From Sapria himalayana (taxonomy: Eukaryota; Streptophyta; Magnoliopsida; Malpighiales; Rafflesiaceae), in NCBI GenBank assembly GCA_029783825.1, contig JAREIK010002961.1, positions 117,918 through 181,917 of the forward strand: a DNA stretch of 64,000 bases. The letters are read 5' to 3'. The position numbers and the translations under genes are program-made. The notes beneath the pieces are model-generated. The model made no database searches. It was not told where the DNA came from and saw only the letters and a program-made list of their open reading frames with translations. Within the stretch, counting starts at the first letter, position 1. Every line of letters starts with the position of its first letter. Positions 26,941 to 39,757 of this stretch are shown here, piece by piece.

Positions 26941-28953
26941 ATTATAATAATTTATTTTGTTCTTCTCTCAACTCTAGAATGATTGCTAAAGCTCTAACCA
27001 AAATAATAGGAGCTTTTACTTTATAACCAATATGTCTCATCATATTTGATGTTGAATCACTGGTCTATCAAAGGTAATTTGACTCATGTACGCTAACAGA
27101 CTAAACCAATGTTGTACCCCTATGTGTTGAAATAGCTAGTTGTTGAGGATTCTATTTATATTGATTATTGTAATTTCTTCTAAAATATTTCTTATGCAAA
27201 TACTCAAAGCAATTTCTTTAAAACATAGTTCACCTCTAAAAAAATAACCACCTTGTAGCCTAGTAGAACAAACTAGCCCCAGGGTGGCTTGAGCAGGGCA
27301 AGAAGTATGGGCTCACTTTCAATCAAGAATCAAAAAATTTATTTTATTGGCATGTCTAAGCCTTTTTTTATATCCTCATGGATATGAAAAGTATCATTTC
27401 TTTCTTTTTATATTAAATGAGTTATGTATAAAAGCTCACAATACCCAAAAAGGTGTAAATGGATCATATTCAAATGTATAAAATGTTTTAAACATTGCTC
27501 AAAATATTAGTCTTGCATATTGACACTTGAGGTCACAAATCAAAGGAAAAAGCCATTGTGATATTTCCAATCCCAAAAACTTTAGCTATAGAAAGTTATA
27601 AAGAGTAGTACTCGAGCTTTAACTATTTCTAGGGTCATGAATTTTTCTCTTGAGGAATGTCCAATGTTACAATCATTCCTAATGCAATGACTTTGCAATA
27701 TAAAGATAAAATGTAGAACTATGGTCATATCCAATACTATGACCCAGTATTATAGTGATTAAATATGTATTCATGATCATTCTTAGTGCCATAACAATAT
27801 GTTCAACAAAGAGACACAAGTTATGACATATTCTCATCGATATGATTTTGTGTTCTAGAGACAAAATATACAATCATGACCATTGCTAATGCTACAATAA
27901 TCTAAAGCCAGAAAGACACTGAATCCATAACTCACCCCTTGAGTCATGACTTTGTGTTACATATACAAAAAGATAAATCCGTTCCTAAAAGTTGTGAATT
28001 TCAATTTAAATTTAACACTTAATCATTTGATTATAAAAGTGCAAAACATGAGATTAACGATTTAGGGTTTATGGGTTAGGGTTATATTTTATGGTTTAAG
28101 GTTTAGAATTTAAAGTTTAGGGTTTATGGTTTTTTTTTGTTTTTTTTTGGAAATACACAATTTATTTATCATTTCGGCACCCAACTTACAAGAGACTAAA
28201 AAGCTGACTAATTTAGGGAAGCCCATCAAATCCTATGCACCTTAATGATTCTATGCATAAAATACAATAAAAACATAATGCCTAATAATTCCAGCATATG
28301 AATACAAGTAAAATTACAAAATGCTATAAAGATCGATCTTCTGCTCCCGAGAGTGTAGCATCACCTAATGTGTTTTTACAAAATGCATTAGTGGGCCCCA
28401 CTTAGACATACTCATGGGTATAGTATCCCTCATTGCATGCTACATTAAGAATAGACAAGATGGTGTGTTTGAGTATGTCATGATCCGTCTCTACAAGTAC
28501 ATTGTGCATACAAAGTGCAAAATACAAATAAGACTACAAACATAAACTACAAGTTTGAATCTTTCGGTCGCGCGTGGCTGGTCTGGTCTCCATTTCTAAC
28601 TGGCCCTACTTGGTGATGCTTCGGATTTTGGCCGCTCTCCAATTAATAATGGATTACCCGCTACTCCTGTTGGGCGACGTTTGGGTGGCCCTCTATGCTG
28701 CCTGATAGGGCTAGTGGGATCCACTCCTAGCTACTCCTGGGTTTACTCCCGACCACTTTGCTCGATCTCATCGGTTGTCTGAATTTTATCATCCCGGCTT
28801 ACTATTAGGGCCCTCTACAAGCTGGTGGCCCATACTTCTGGCTGCTTCTAGGACATGCTGGCCCCTCTAAATGCTACACCAAAATGGACAAGAATATGTG
28901 CATGTGTGTAGTGTGGTCCGTCGCTATGTGAGTGTGGTGCAGTAGTATCATGG
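26941..28953 (-). mobile_element. Element X, copy B (reverse, internal deletion)
   Basis: This is the reverse complement of element X, starting at the X 3' end (TTTATTTTGTTCTTCTCTCA) and ending at GCAGTAGTATCATGG. It lacks about 470 bases corresponding to roughly 1705-2170 of copy A. The missing part ends at a short direct match (TGTATTC) and the joint lies near 28300-28311. The telomere-like block and the 105-bp repeats are retained. Satellite abuts both ends at the same monomer positions as in copy A. Confidence 0.75.
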
Positions 28954-29175
28954 TTAAGGAGTTTTGTAATTTAAGTATTTAGGTATTTTGTGGTTTATAG
29001 GTTTTATTTAAATAATTAAATAACAAAAAAAATTATTTTTATGATTTTTTCTCATTTTCAAGGTTATAACCATTGAAAATATTATAATTTTTAATTTTTT
29101 TTTATAATGTTAATACAATATTTAATTATAATAATCATAAAAATTAAATATCATGTAAATTCATATTAATTTTTA
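28954..29175 (-). repeat. Remnant of reverse H monomer beside X copy B
   Basis: About 220 bases of the H monomer that normally precedes X are kept in reverse, including a degraded palindrome near 29062. The sequence then switches to forward J-type satellite (CAGCTATATACTACTTAATA) at about 29175. The F and G monomers seen beside the other X copies are missing here. Confidence 0.7.
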
Positions 29176-32100
29176 ATTTTTAACAGCTATATACTACTTA
29201 ATAAATAATAAATTTGATTTTTATTTCTATTTATTATAATTTTAAATATTCATTTTAATTATTTATAGTTTAATTTTTTAGAAATATTAATTACTAAATA
29301 AATTTTGAGTGAGACAAATATTATTTTAATAATTTATTTTTAATAAAAAAATAAATATAAGCTTATAAAAAGAAGTAAATATTTAAAAAAAAATTATCAT
29401 TTGGTAATATATTTTACTTTGATTTTGAATCATTATAGGTTTTGCATTTATATTTTAATTGCTATAAATCTTTTTAATAATTGTTTATTAATTTATTTTT
29501 TGATCATTATTATAATATCTATCAATAAAATTACTTATATTGAATTTAAATCTCTTATAAATATTGAGATTATTATAACTAAATAGTATATTTACATTTG
29601 AAAAAAATTTAAAAATTTTTATATTTTCAAAGGTTATAACCTTCAAAAATGATAAAAAATCACAAAAATAATTTTTTATTTTTTTATTATTTAAATACAA
29701 CTTATAAACTACTAAATGACTAAACATTTAAATCTCTAAACTCCTAAACCCCAAAACCCCCTAAATACTTAAACTATTAAACCTATATAACCTAAATAAT
29801 AAATAATAAATATCATTTTTATTTGTATTCATTATAATTTTAAATATTCATTTTAATTATTTTTTAGTTTATTTTTATAGAAATATTAATTACAAAATAA
29901 ATAATGTGTGAGACATATAATTTAAATATATTATTTTTTAAGAAAAAAATAAGCTTATAAAAATAAACAAAATTATTTGTTTATTTAATTATTTGTCAAA
30001 AAATAAACAAAATTTTTAATTATTTGTCACACTCAAAATAAATTATGAGTGCGAAAAATATAATTTAAATAATTTATTTTTAATCAAAGAAAATATATAC
30101 GCTTGTAAAAGAAGTAAAAATTTAAAAATTAAAAATTATTATTCGGTAATATACTATAGTTTAATATTGAATCGATTTGGGTATTGTAAATATTTTTTAA
30201 TTAATATCTATCTTATTATTAATAGTTTATTAATTTAATTTTTCATCATTATTATATTATCTATCAATAAAATTGTTTATATTGAATTTATATGATATAT
30301 AATTATTAATATTAAAATAACTTAAAATTGTATTAACATTTCAAATAATTTTAAATATTATTATATTTTCAAAGGTTATAACCTGTGAAATTGAGAAAAA
30401 TTTACAATTTTTTTTTGTTATTTTATTGTTTAAATAAAACCTATAAACCACTAAATGCCTAAAAACATAAATTGCTAAACTTTTAAACGACATAACCTCT
30501 AAATACTTAAACCATTAAACAGGTGTACATAAATAAAACATCATAAATCTCAATTTAATTTTTATTAAGTATGATTTTAAATTTTTATATTAATTATTTA
30601 TCAATTTATTTTTATAGAAATATTAATTACAAAATAAATTATCAGTGAGACAGATCTAATTTAAATAATTTATATTTCATCAAAAAAATATATATCCTTA
30701 TAAAAAGAGGCAAAATTTTAAAAACAAAAATTTATTATTTAGTAATATATTTTATTTTGATTTTGAATCATTTTAGATTTTGTAATTATATTTTAATTTA
30801 TATCATTCTTATTAATAAATGTTTATAATTTTTCTATTCATCATTATTATAATATGTATTAATAAAATTATTTATATTGAGTTTATATTATATATAATTA
30901 TTAAGATTATTATAACTAAATATTATATTCACATTTTAAAAAAATTAAAATTTATTATATTTTCAAAGGTTATAACCTTCAAAAATTACAAAAAATCAAA
31001 AAATTTAATTTTTATTTTTTCATTTTTAAATAAAAACTATAAATCACTAAAGGCCTAAACACTTAAATCACTAAACCCTAAAACACCTAAATACTTAAAC
31101 CATTAAACTAGTATATCCTAAATAATAAATAATAAATCTCTATTTTATTTATATTCATTATAGTTTTAAATATTCATTTTAATTATTTATTAGTTTATTT
31201 TATTGAATTTTAAATTAAAAATAAATTATGAGGAAGACAAATATAATTTAAATAATTTACTTTTAATAACAAAAAAAATATAAACTTATAAAATGAAGCA
31301 AAACATCAAAAAAATTATTATTTAGTATTATATTTTACCTCAATTTTGAATAAATTTATGTTTTACAAATATATTTAAAAAAACATATATCTTATTAATA
31401 ATAATTTATTAATTTATTTTTTGATCATTAATATAATATCTATCAATATAATTGTTTATATTGAATTTACATTATATATAATTATTAAGATTATCTTAAC
31501 TAAATATAATATCGCATATAAAAAAAATTTAAAAATTGTAATATTTTCAAAGGTTAACCTTGAAAAATGATAAAAAATAACAAAAATAAATTTATTATTA
31601 TATCATGGTTTAAATAAAACTTATAAACCATTAAATGCCTAAACACATAAATCTCTAAACTCCTAAACCCCGAAGCCCCTAAATACTTAAACCTTTAAAC
31701 TCATAAACCTTAAATATAATTTAAATAATATATTAAAATATTAATGACAAAATAAATTATGAGTAATACCAACATAATTTAAATAATTTATTTTTCATCA
31801 AAAAAATATATAAGCTTATAAAAAGAAGCAAAAACTAAAAAACAAGATTTATTATTTAGTAATAAATTTTGTATTGTTTTTGAATCATTTTTGGGTTTAT
31901 AATTATATTTTTATTTATATCTATCATATTAATAATAGCATATTAATTTTTTTATTTGATAATTGATATCATATCTATCAATAAAATTGTTTATATTTAG
32001 TTTATATTATATATAATTATAATGATTATTATTACTAAATATTGTATTCATATTTTTAAAAAAATTTAAAATTATTATATTTTCAAAGGTTATAAACTTT

Positions 32101-33902
32101 GAAAATGTGAAAAAATATCAAAAATATTTTTTCTGTTATTTCATTATTTAAATAAAACCTATAAACTACTAAATGCCTAAAAATATAAATCGCTAAACTC
32201 CTAAATGACAACCTCTAAATACTTAAACTTTTAAACTAGTAAACATTAATGATAATTCATAAATCTCATTTTAATTTTTATTCAGTATAATTTTAAATTT
32301 TTATTTTTATTATTTATCAGTTTATTTTTATAGAAATATTAATTACAAAATAAATTATTAGTGAGATATATCTAATTTAAATTAAAACTGTATCCCTAAA
32401 TAATAAATAATAAATCTTATTTTTTTTATTATAATTTTAATTATTTATTTGTTATTTATATATTAATATTAATTACAAAATAAATTCAGCTATACAAAAA
32501 TATTTTATATAAATTATTTTTCATCGAAAAATTATAGATAAACTTTTTAAAAAAAAAAATTTTCAAAACAAAAAATTATTATATAATAATATATTTAGCT
32601 TTGCTTCTGAATCATTTTAGGTTTTGTAATTATATTTTAATTGATATCTATCTTATTAATAATAGATTATTAATTTATTTTTTGATCATTATTAGAATAT
32701 TTATCAATAAAATTGTTTATGTTGAATTTACATGATATATAATTATAAAGATTATTATAACTAAAAATTATATTTACATTTGAAAATAATTTAAAAATTA
32801 TTATATTTTTAAAGGTTATCATCTTTGAAAATGAGATAAAATCACAAAAATAAATTTTTTGTTATTTTATTGTTTATATAAAACCTATAAACTACTAAAT
32901 GCCTAAATGCTAAAATCATTAAACTCCTAAACCTCAAAACTATTAAATACTTAAACATTTAAACCATCATTAAAACTATATGTATTTATAAATAATATAA
33001 AAATATCTATCAATAAATAATAGTTTATTAAATTATTTTTTGATCATTATTATATTTATATTTATATTTAGTTTATAAATACCTATCAATAAAATTGTTT
33101 ATTTTTAATTTACATGATATATAATTATTAAGTTTATTATAACTAAATATTGTTTTCACATTTGAAAAAAATTTAAAAATTATTATATTTATAAAGGTTA
33201 TAACCTTCAAAATTGATAAAAAATTTGAAATTTAATTTTTTTTGTTATTTCATTATTTAAATAAAACATATAAACTACTAGATGCCTAAACACTTAAATC
33301 ACAAACTCCTAAACTGATAAATACTTAAACCATTAAACTGGTATACCCTAAATAATTATTCATAAATCTCATTTTTATTTGTATTCATTATAATTTTAAT
33401 ATTCATTTTAATTATTTTTTAGTTTATTTTTATAGAAATATTAATTTCAAAATAAAATTATGAATGAGGCAAATATAATTTAAATAATTTATCTTCATAA
33501 AAAAAATTTTATGTTTATAAAAAGAATAAAAAATTTAAAAATAAAAAATTATTATTTAGTAATATATTTTACTTTGATTTTGAATTGTTTTAGGTTTTGC
33601 AAATATATTTTAATTAATATCTATCTTATTAATAATAGTTTATTAATCTATTTTATGATCAGTATTATGATATCTATCAATAAAATTATTTATATTGAAT
33701 TTACATGAAAATTAATTTTTTGATTATTATAATTAAATATTGTATTACCATTTGAAAAAAAAATTAAAAATTATAATATTTTCAATGGTTATAACCTTGA
33801 AAATGAGAAAAAATCATAAAAATAATTTTTTTATTATTTAATTATTTAAATAAAACCTATAAACAACAAAATAGATAAATACTTAAATTACTAAACTCAT
33901 AA
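29176..33902 (+). repeat. Forward satellite array between X copies B and C
   Basis: Block positions and types: J tail 29190, L 29700, T1 30440, O 31040, P 31620, T1 32160, T1s 32375, F 32890, G 33270, H 33860. An irregular junction lies at about 29960-30040, where an L monomer breaks into short repeated pieces (ATTATTTGTTTATTTAATTA and similar) and resumes as T2-like sequence. K, M and N are absent compared with the 5.3-kb unit. The F-G-H trio ends at X copy C. No gene is visible. Confidence 0.85.
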
Positions 33903-36382
33903 ACCCTGATACTACTACACCACACACACATAGCGACAGACCACAATACACACGTGCACTTATTCTTGTCCATTTTGGTGTAGCATTTAGAGGGGCCAGC
34001 AAGTCTTGTTAGCAGCCAGAAGTATCGGCCACCACCTTGTAGAAGCCCCACTAGCAAGCCGGGATGATAACTATCAGACAACTGACGAGGCCGAGGAAAG
34101 TGGTCAGGATAAACCCAGGAGTAGCTAGGAGTAGTTCCCACTAGCCCTATCATGCAGAATAGAGGGCCACCCAACCGTCGCCGAACAGGAGTAGCGGGTA
34201 ATCCATTATTAATTGGAGAGCCGGAATAATCCGAAGCATCACCAAGCAGGGCCAGTAAGCAATAGAGTCCAGACCAGCCACACGGGAGCGAAAGATTCAA
34301 ACTTATAGTTTATGTTTGTAGTCTTATTTGTATTTTGGACTTTGTATGCACCATGTACTTGTAGAGACGGATCATGACATACTCACACACACAATCTTGT
34401 CTATTCTCTATGTAGCATGCAATGAAAGCAACTAGACCCATGAGTATCTCTAAGTGAGGCGCACTAATGCATTTTTTAAATACACATTAGGCGATGCAAC
34501 ACTACCCGAAGCAGAAGACCCATCTTTATAGCATTTTGTAATTTTACTTGTATTCTAGCATGGTTGTACGCATAGATAATTAGACTTTGAGATAGACCTC
34601 ATCACACATGCACGCCGATGCATGCATATTTTTTGATATTTTTTCGGTGCAACATATAGCCGCTTCTTGGACCTCGAGGAGGAAGCTTTCTAACGCAAGA
34701 GATACTCTTTTGAGGATCATTGCAGCAAAATAATGTAAAATTCAGAGGTGAAAATGAATTGAAAAAGTGCCGTAGATATGGACTTGTGGATTTATGGGTA
34801 TACAGTTTTACATGTATTCCATTGCATAGCAATGACATAGGCAAATGCTTGATGCTGCATGGCACACACATGCACAATCTTATATTTGCATAGTTTTAAT
34901 ATGGTGCATCATTCGGGGTCCTCCAAAGGCTTGGAAAAATCCGAATGGAAAGGACACGGTGCGCAAAATGACTCAATGCCAACTCTGTAGTCCACCAATG
35001 CCGGATGATTTTAGTTGTATTCATACGCTTGGAATTATTAGGCATTATGTTTTTTTAAGTATTTTATGCATAGAATCATTAAGGTGCATAGGATTTGGTC
35101 GGCTAGCCTAAATTAGTCAGCTTTTTAGTCTCTTGTAAGTTGTGTGCCTAAATGATAAATAAAGTTTGTATTTTCCAAAAAAAAACAAAAAAAATCATAA
35201 ACCCTAATCTTTAAATCATAAACCTTAAACCATAAACTATAACCCTTATCCATAAATCCTAAATCTCATGTTTTGCACTTTTATAATCAAATGACTAAGT
35301 GTTAAATTTAAATTGAAATTCATAACTTTTAGGAATGTCACAGATTTATCTTTTTGTATATGTAACACAAAGTCATGACTCAAGGTGTAAGTTATGGATT
35401 CAGTCTCTTTCTTGCTTTAGATTATTGTAGCATTAGCAATTGTCATTTTTGTATATTTTATCTCTAGAATTCAAAATCATATCGAAAAAAATATGCCATA
35501 ACTTGTTTCTCTCTGTTGAACATATTGTTATGGCACTAAGAATGATAATGAATAGTATTTAATCACTATAATACTGGGTCACAGTATTGGATATGACCAT
35601 AGCTTGTGCATTTTATCTTTATATTGCAAAGTCATTGCACTAGGAATGATTGTAACTTTGGACATTCCTCAAGAGCAAAAGTCATGACCCTAGAAATAGT
35701 TAAAGCTCGAGTACTACTCTTTATAACTTTTTATAGCTAAAATTCTTGGGATTGGAAATATCAATATGGCTTTTTCCTTTGATTTGTGACCTCAAGTGTC
35801 AATATGCAAGACTAATATTTTGAGCAATGATTAAAAGCTTTTATACATTTGAATATGATTCATTTAGACCTTTTTGGGTATCGTGATCTTGTATACATAA
35901 CTCATTTAATATAAATAGAAAGAAATGATACTTTTCATATCCATGAGGATATAAAAATAAGGCTTAGACAAGCCAATAAAATAAATTTTTTGATTCTTTA
36001 TTGAAAGAGAGCACATACTTCTTGCCCTCCTCAAACCACCCTTGGTCTTGGTTGTTCTAATAGGCTACAAGGTGGTTATTTTTTTAGAGGTGAACTATGT
36101 TTTAAAAAAATTGCTTTGAGTGTGTGCATGAGAGATATTTTAGAAGAAATTACAAAAATATATTAAATAGCATCCTCAACAACTAGCTATTTCAACACAT
36201 AGGGGTACAACTTTAGTTTAGTCTGTTAGCGTACTGAGTCAAATTACATTTGATAGCCAAGTGATTTAACATCAAATATGATGAGACATAATAGAGATAA
36301 AGTAAAAGCTTCTATTATTTTGTTTAGAGCTGTAGCAATCATTCTAGAATTGAGAGAGGAACAAAATAAATTATTTTAATTA
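33903..36382 (+). mobile_element. Element X, copy C (full length)
   Basis: This copy is collinear with copy A. The AATAAA-like signal and A-rich tract lie at about 35157-35194, the telomere-like block at about 35196-35270, and the 105-bp repeats at about 35430-35690. On the minus strand a 147-codon frame (33857-34300) and a 91-codon frame (34602-34877) are open, but they are broken or strongly changed in the other copies, so I do not call genes. The right junction differs from copy A: after ATTCAATATAAATTTAATT the satellite resumes at ATTTGAAAATGTG, so part of a monomer was lost. Confidence 0.75.
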
Positions 36383-39080
36383 TTCAATATAAATTTAATT
36401 ATTTGAAAATGTGAAAAAATATCAAAAATAATTTTTTTGTTATATCATTGTTTAAATAAAACCTATAAACAACTAAATGCCTAAAAACATAAATCACTAA
36501 AGTCATAAATGAAAAAACCTCTAAATACTTAAAATATTAAACTGGTATACATTAATAATAATTCATAAATCTTATTTTAATTTTTATTCAGTATAATTTT
36601 AAATTTCTATTTTAATTATTTATCAGTTTATTTTTATAGAAATATTAATTACAAAATAAATTATTAGTGAGATAGATCTAATTTAAATTAAACCGCTATA
36701 TCCTAAATAATAAAGAATACGTCTCATTTTTTTCATTTTAATTTTAAATATTCAAATTTAATTATTTATTTGTTTATTTTTATATAAATATTAATTACAA
36801 AATAAATTATGAGTTACACATATATAAATTATATAAATTATTTTTCATCAAAATAATATAGATAAACTTTTTTAAAGAAAAAAAAATTTCAAAACAAAAA
36901 ATTAATATATAGTAATATATCTTGCTTTGCTTCTGAATCATTTTAGGTTTTGTAATTATATTATAATTGATATCTATCTTATTATTAATAGATTATTAAT
37001 TTATTTTTTGATCATTATTAGAATATTTATCAATAAAATAGTTTATATTGAATTTATATGATATATAAATATAATGCTTTTTATAACTAAATATTAAATT
37101 CACTTTTGAAAAAAATTTAAAAATTATTATATTTTAAAAAGTTATAACCTTAAAAAATGAGAAAAAATAAAAAAAAATAAAATTTTTCTTATATCATTTT
37201 TTAAATATAAACTATAGATCATTAAATGCTTACTGACTTAAATCAGTAAGCTCATAAATCACGTAACCCCTAAATACATAAACCATTTAACATCTATATA
37301 CTATTTAATAAATAATAAATATCATTTGTATGTCTATTTATTATAATTTTAAATATTCATTTTAATTATTTATCGTTTAATTTTTTAGAAAAATTAATTA
37401 CAAAATAAATTTCGAGTGAGACAAATATTATTTAAATAATTTATTTAAATAAAAAAAATATAAGCTTATAAAAAGAATGAAAATTTTAAAAATTAAATAT
37501 TATTATTTAGTAATATATTTTGATATTATTTTGAATCATTTTGTGTTATGTAAGTATATTTTAATTAATATTTATATTATAAATAAAAGTTTATTAATTT
37601 AATTTTTGATCATTATTATAATATCTATCATTAAAATTATTTATATTGATTTTATATCATATATTATTTGTAGAATTAATATAATTATACATGGTATTCA
37701 CATTTCAAAAAATTTTAAAAATTATTTTATTTTCAAAGGTTATAACATTTGAAAATTAGAAAAAATCAAAAATAAAATTTTAAATTTTTATTATATAAAT
37801 AAAACCTATAAACCACTAAATGCCTAAAAACACAAATTATTAATCTCTTAAACGACAAAACTCCTAAATAATCAAACCATTAAACCGATATACCACATAT
37901 AATAAATCATAAATCTCATTTTAATTTGTTTTCATTATAATTTTAAATATTCATTTTAATTATTTATTAGTTTATTTTTTATAGAAATATCAATCACAAA
38001 ATAAATAATGAGTGAGAAAAATATAATTTTAATAATTTATGTTTAATCAAAAAAAATAAGCTTATATAAATAAGTAAATATTTAAAAACAAAAAATTATT
38101 ATTTACTAATATATTTTACTTTGATTTTGAATCATTATATATAGGTTTTGCAATTATATTTTAATTGCGATCAATCTTATTAATAATAGTTTATTAATTT
38201 CTTATTTGATCATTTTTATAATATTGAACAATAAAATTACTTATATTCAATTAAAATGTCTTATAATTATTAAGTTATTCTAACTAAATATTATATTTAC
38301 ATTTGAAAAAAATTTAAAAATTATTATATTTTCAAATGTTATAAACTTCAAAAATGATAAAAAATCACAAAAATAATTCTTTATTATTTTTTTATTTAAA
38401 TAAAACTTCTAAACCACTAAATGCCTAAACATTTAAATCTGTAGACTCCTAAACCCCAAAACCCCCTAAATACTTAAATCATTAAACCTATATAACCTAA
38501 ATAATAAATAATAAATCTCATTTTTATTTGTATTCATTATAATTTTAAATATTCATTTTAATTATTTTTTAGTTTATTTTTATAGAAAGATTAATTACAA
38601 AATAAATAATGAGTGAGACAGATATAATTTAAATAAATTATTTTTTATTAAAAAAAATTAGCTTATACAAATAAACAAAATTTCAAAAATTTAAAATTTT
38701 ATTTAGTAAAATAATATACTTTGATTTAAATTATTTTCGGTTCCACAAATATATTTTAATTAATATCTATCTTATTAAGATTCTTATAACTAAGTATTGT
38801 ATTCATATTTTAGAATTATTAAAAAATTATTATATTTTTAAAGGTTATAACCTTTGAAAATCACTAAAATTCATTAAAATAAATTTTTTGTTATTTCATT
38901 GATTAAATAAAAACCATAAACCCGAAAATGTGAAAACATATAAATCAATAAACTCCTTAACCCAAAAGCACAAAAAACTTAAACTATTAAATAGTTATAC
39001 CCTAAATAATAAATCATAAATCTCATTTTTATTAGTATTCATTATAATTTTAAATATACATATTAATTATTTATTAGTTT
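36383..39080 (+). repeat. Forward satellite array before the hAT insertion
   Basis: Block positions and types: T1 36470, T1s 36690, J 37210, K 37805, L 38400, M 38920. This is the same order as 3531-5980, which also follows an X copy; X-(T1)-T1s-J-K-L-M is therefore a duplicated segment. The array ends in the M monomer at TTATTTATTAGTTT, where hAT-related sequence starts. A monomer near 38770-38800 is shortened. No gene is visible. Confidence 0.87.
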
Positions 39081-39102
39081 AATTGTGTTCAGGCCTATTG
39101 CT

Positions 39103-39757
39103 ATTCTAATGCACCTATTGCTATTCCGACGATTTCCAGGCCACCTCACGCCGTTCCAATTGTGTTCAGTTAGGCCAAACCCTTGTTCGGCGCACTTCTG
39201 GTTGCCTCCACCATGTTCCAGATGCCACCAGCCTTTTGGTTTGTTTTTCTGACGAGAATTGAGTGATTAATTATTATTATTATGTGTCTCAGTCCGTTTT
39301 GTTGAGTATTGGTTGTGGTATTATGGTTGGGCCGAATGAGTGGGCTGAATGTGTTACAGTATGTTTTGTAGAGCTTGCTTATTTGTAATATTTATTTATA
39401 TTTATGCTTAGTATATCATATTAATTAATGGCAATGTAGATGGCATAATCCAGCGGTAAAAGAAAAATACAATAAATTGAAGATGATCACATCTCAAATG
39501 ATCAAAGTACTGGTAAATTAAATCATCATCCATTCACGAACCCTCCTATTGTTACTGTAGGTTCTTTAATTCCAATTGTAAAAGAAAGTCAAGGTACATT
39601 TGAACCTCGAGCTCATAAAAAGTATAAGTCTGCTGTTTGGGAAACTCATGAGAAATTAGTTGATTCAGAGGGAAATGAAACTGGTAGGGCAGCTTGTATA
39701 TGGTGTAGGAAAGAATAATTGGCAAAAATTATAAAGGTACTTCGGGTTTATGGAAAT
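39103..39757 (+). repeat. Left 655-bp inverted-repeat arm of the hAT element
   Basis: The arm runs from ATTCTAATGCACC to TTTATGGAAAT. It pairs with 41539-42193: position x matches 81296 minus x throughout, so the arms have equal length with no net indel. By eye I count six differences in 655 bases (about 99% identity). It covers the GC-richer upstream region of the transposon and the first coding segment with the BED-finger cysteines. Confidence 0.92.

Noticed and set aside
33857..34300. 147-codon minus-strand frame in element X copy C
   Set aside because: No domain is recognisable, and the frame runs into satellite at its end. The equivalent frames in copies A, D and E are broken, and the likely sense strand of this module is the opposite one.
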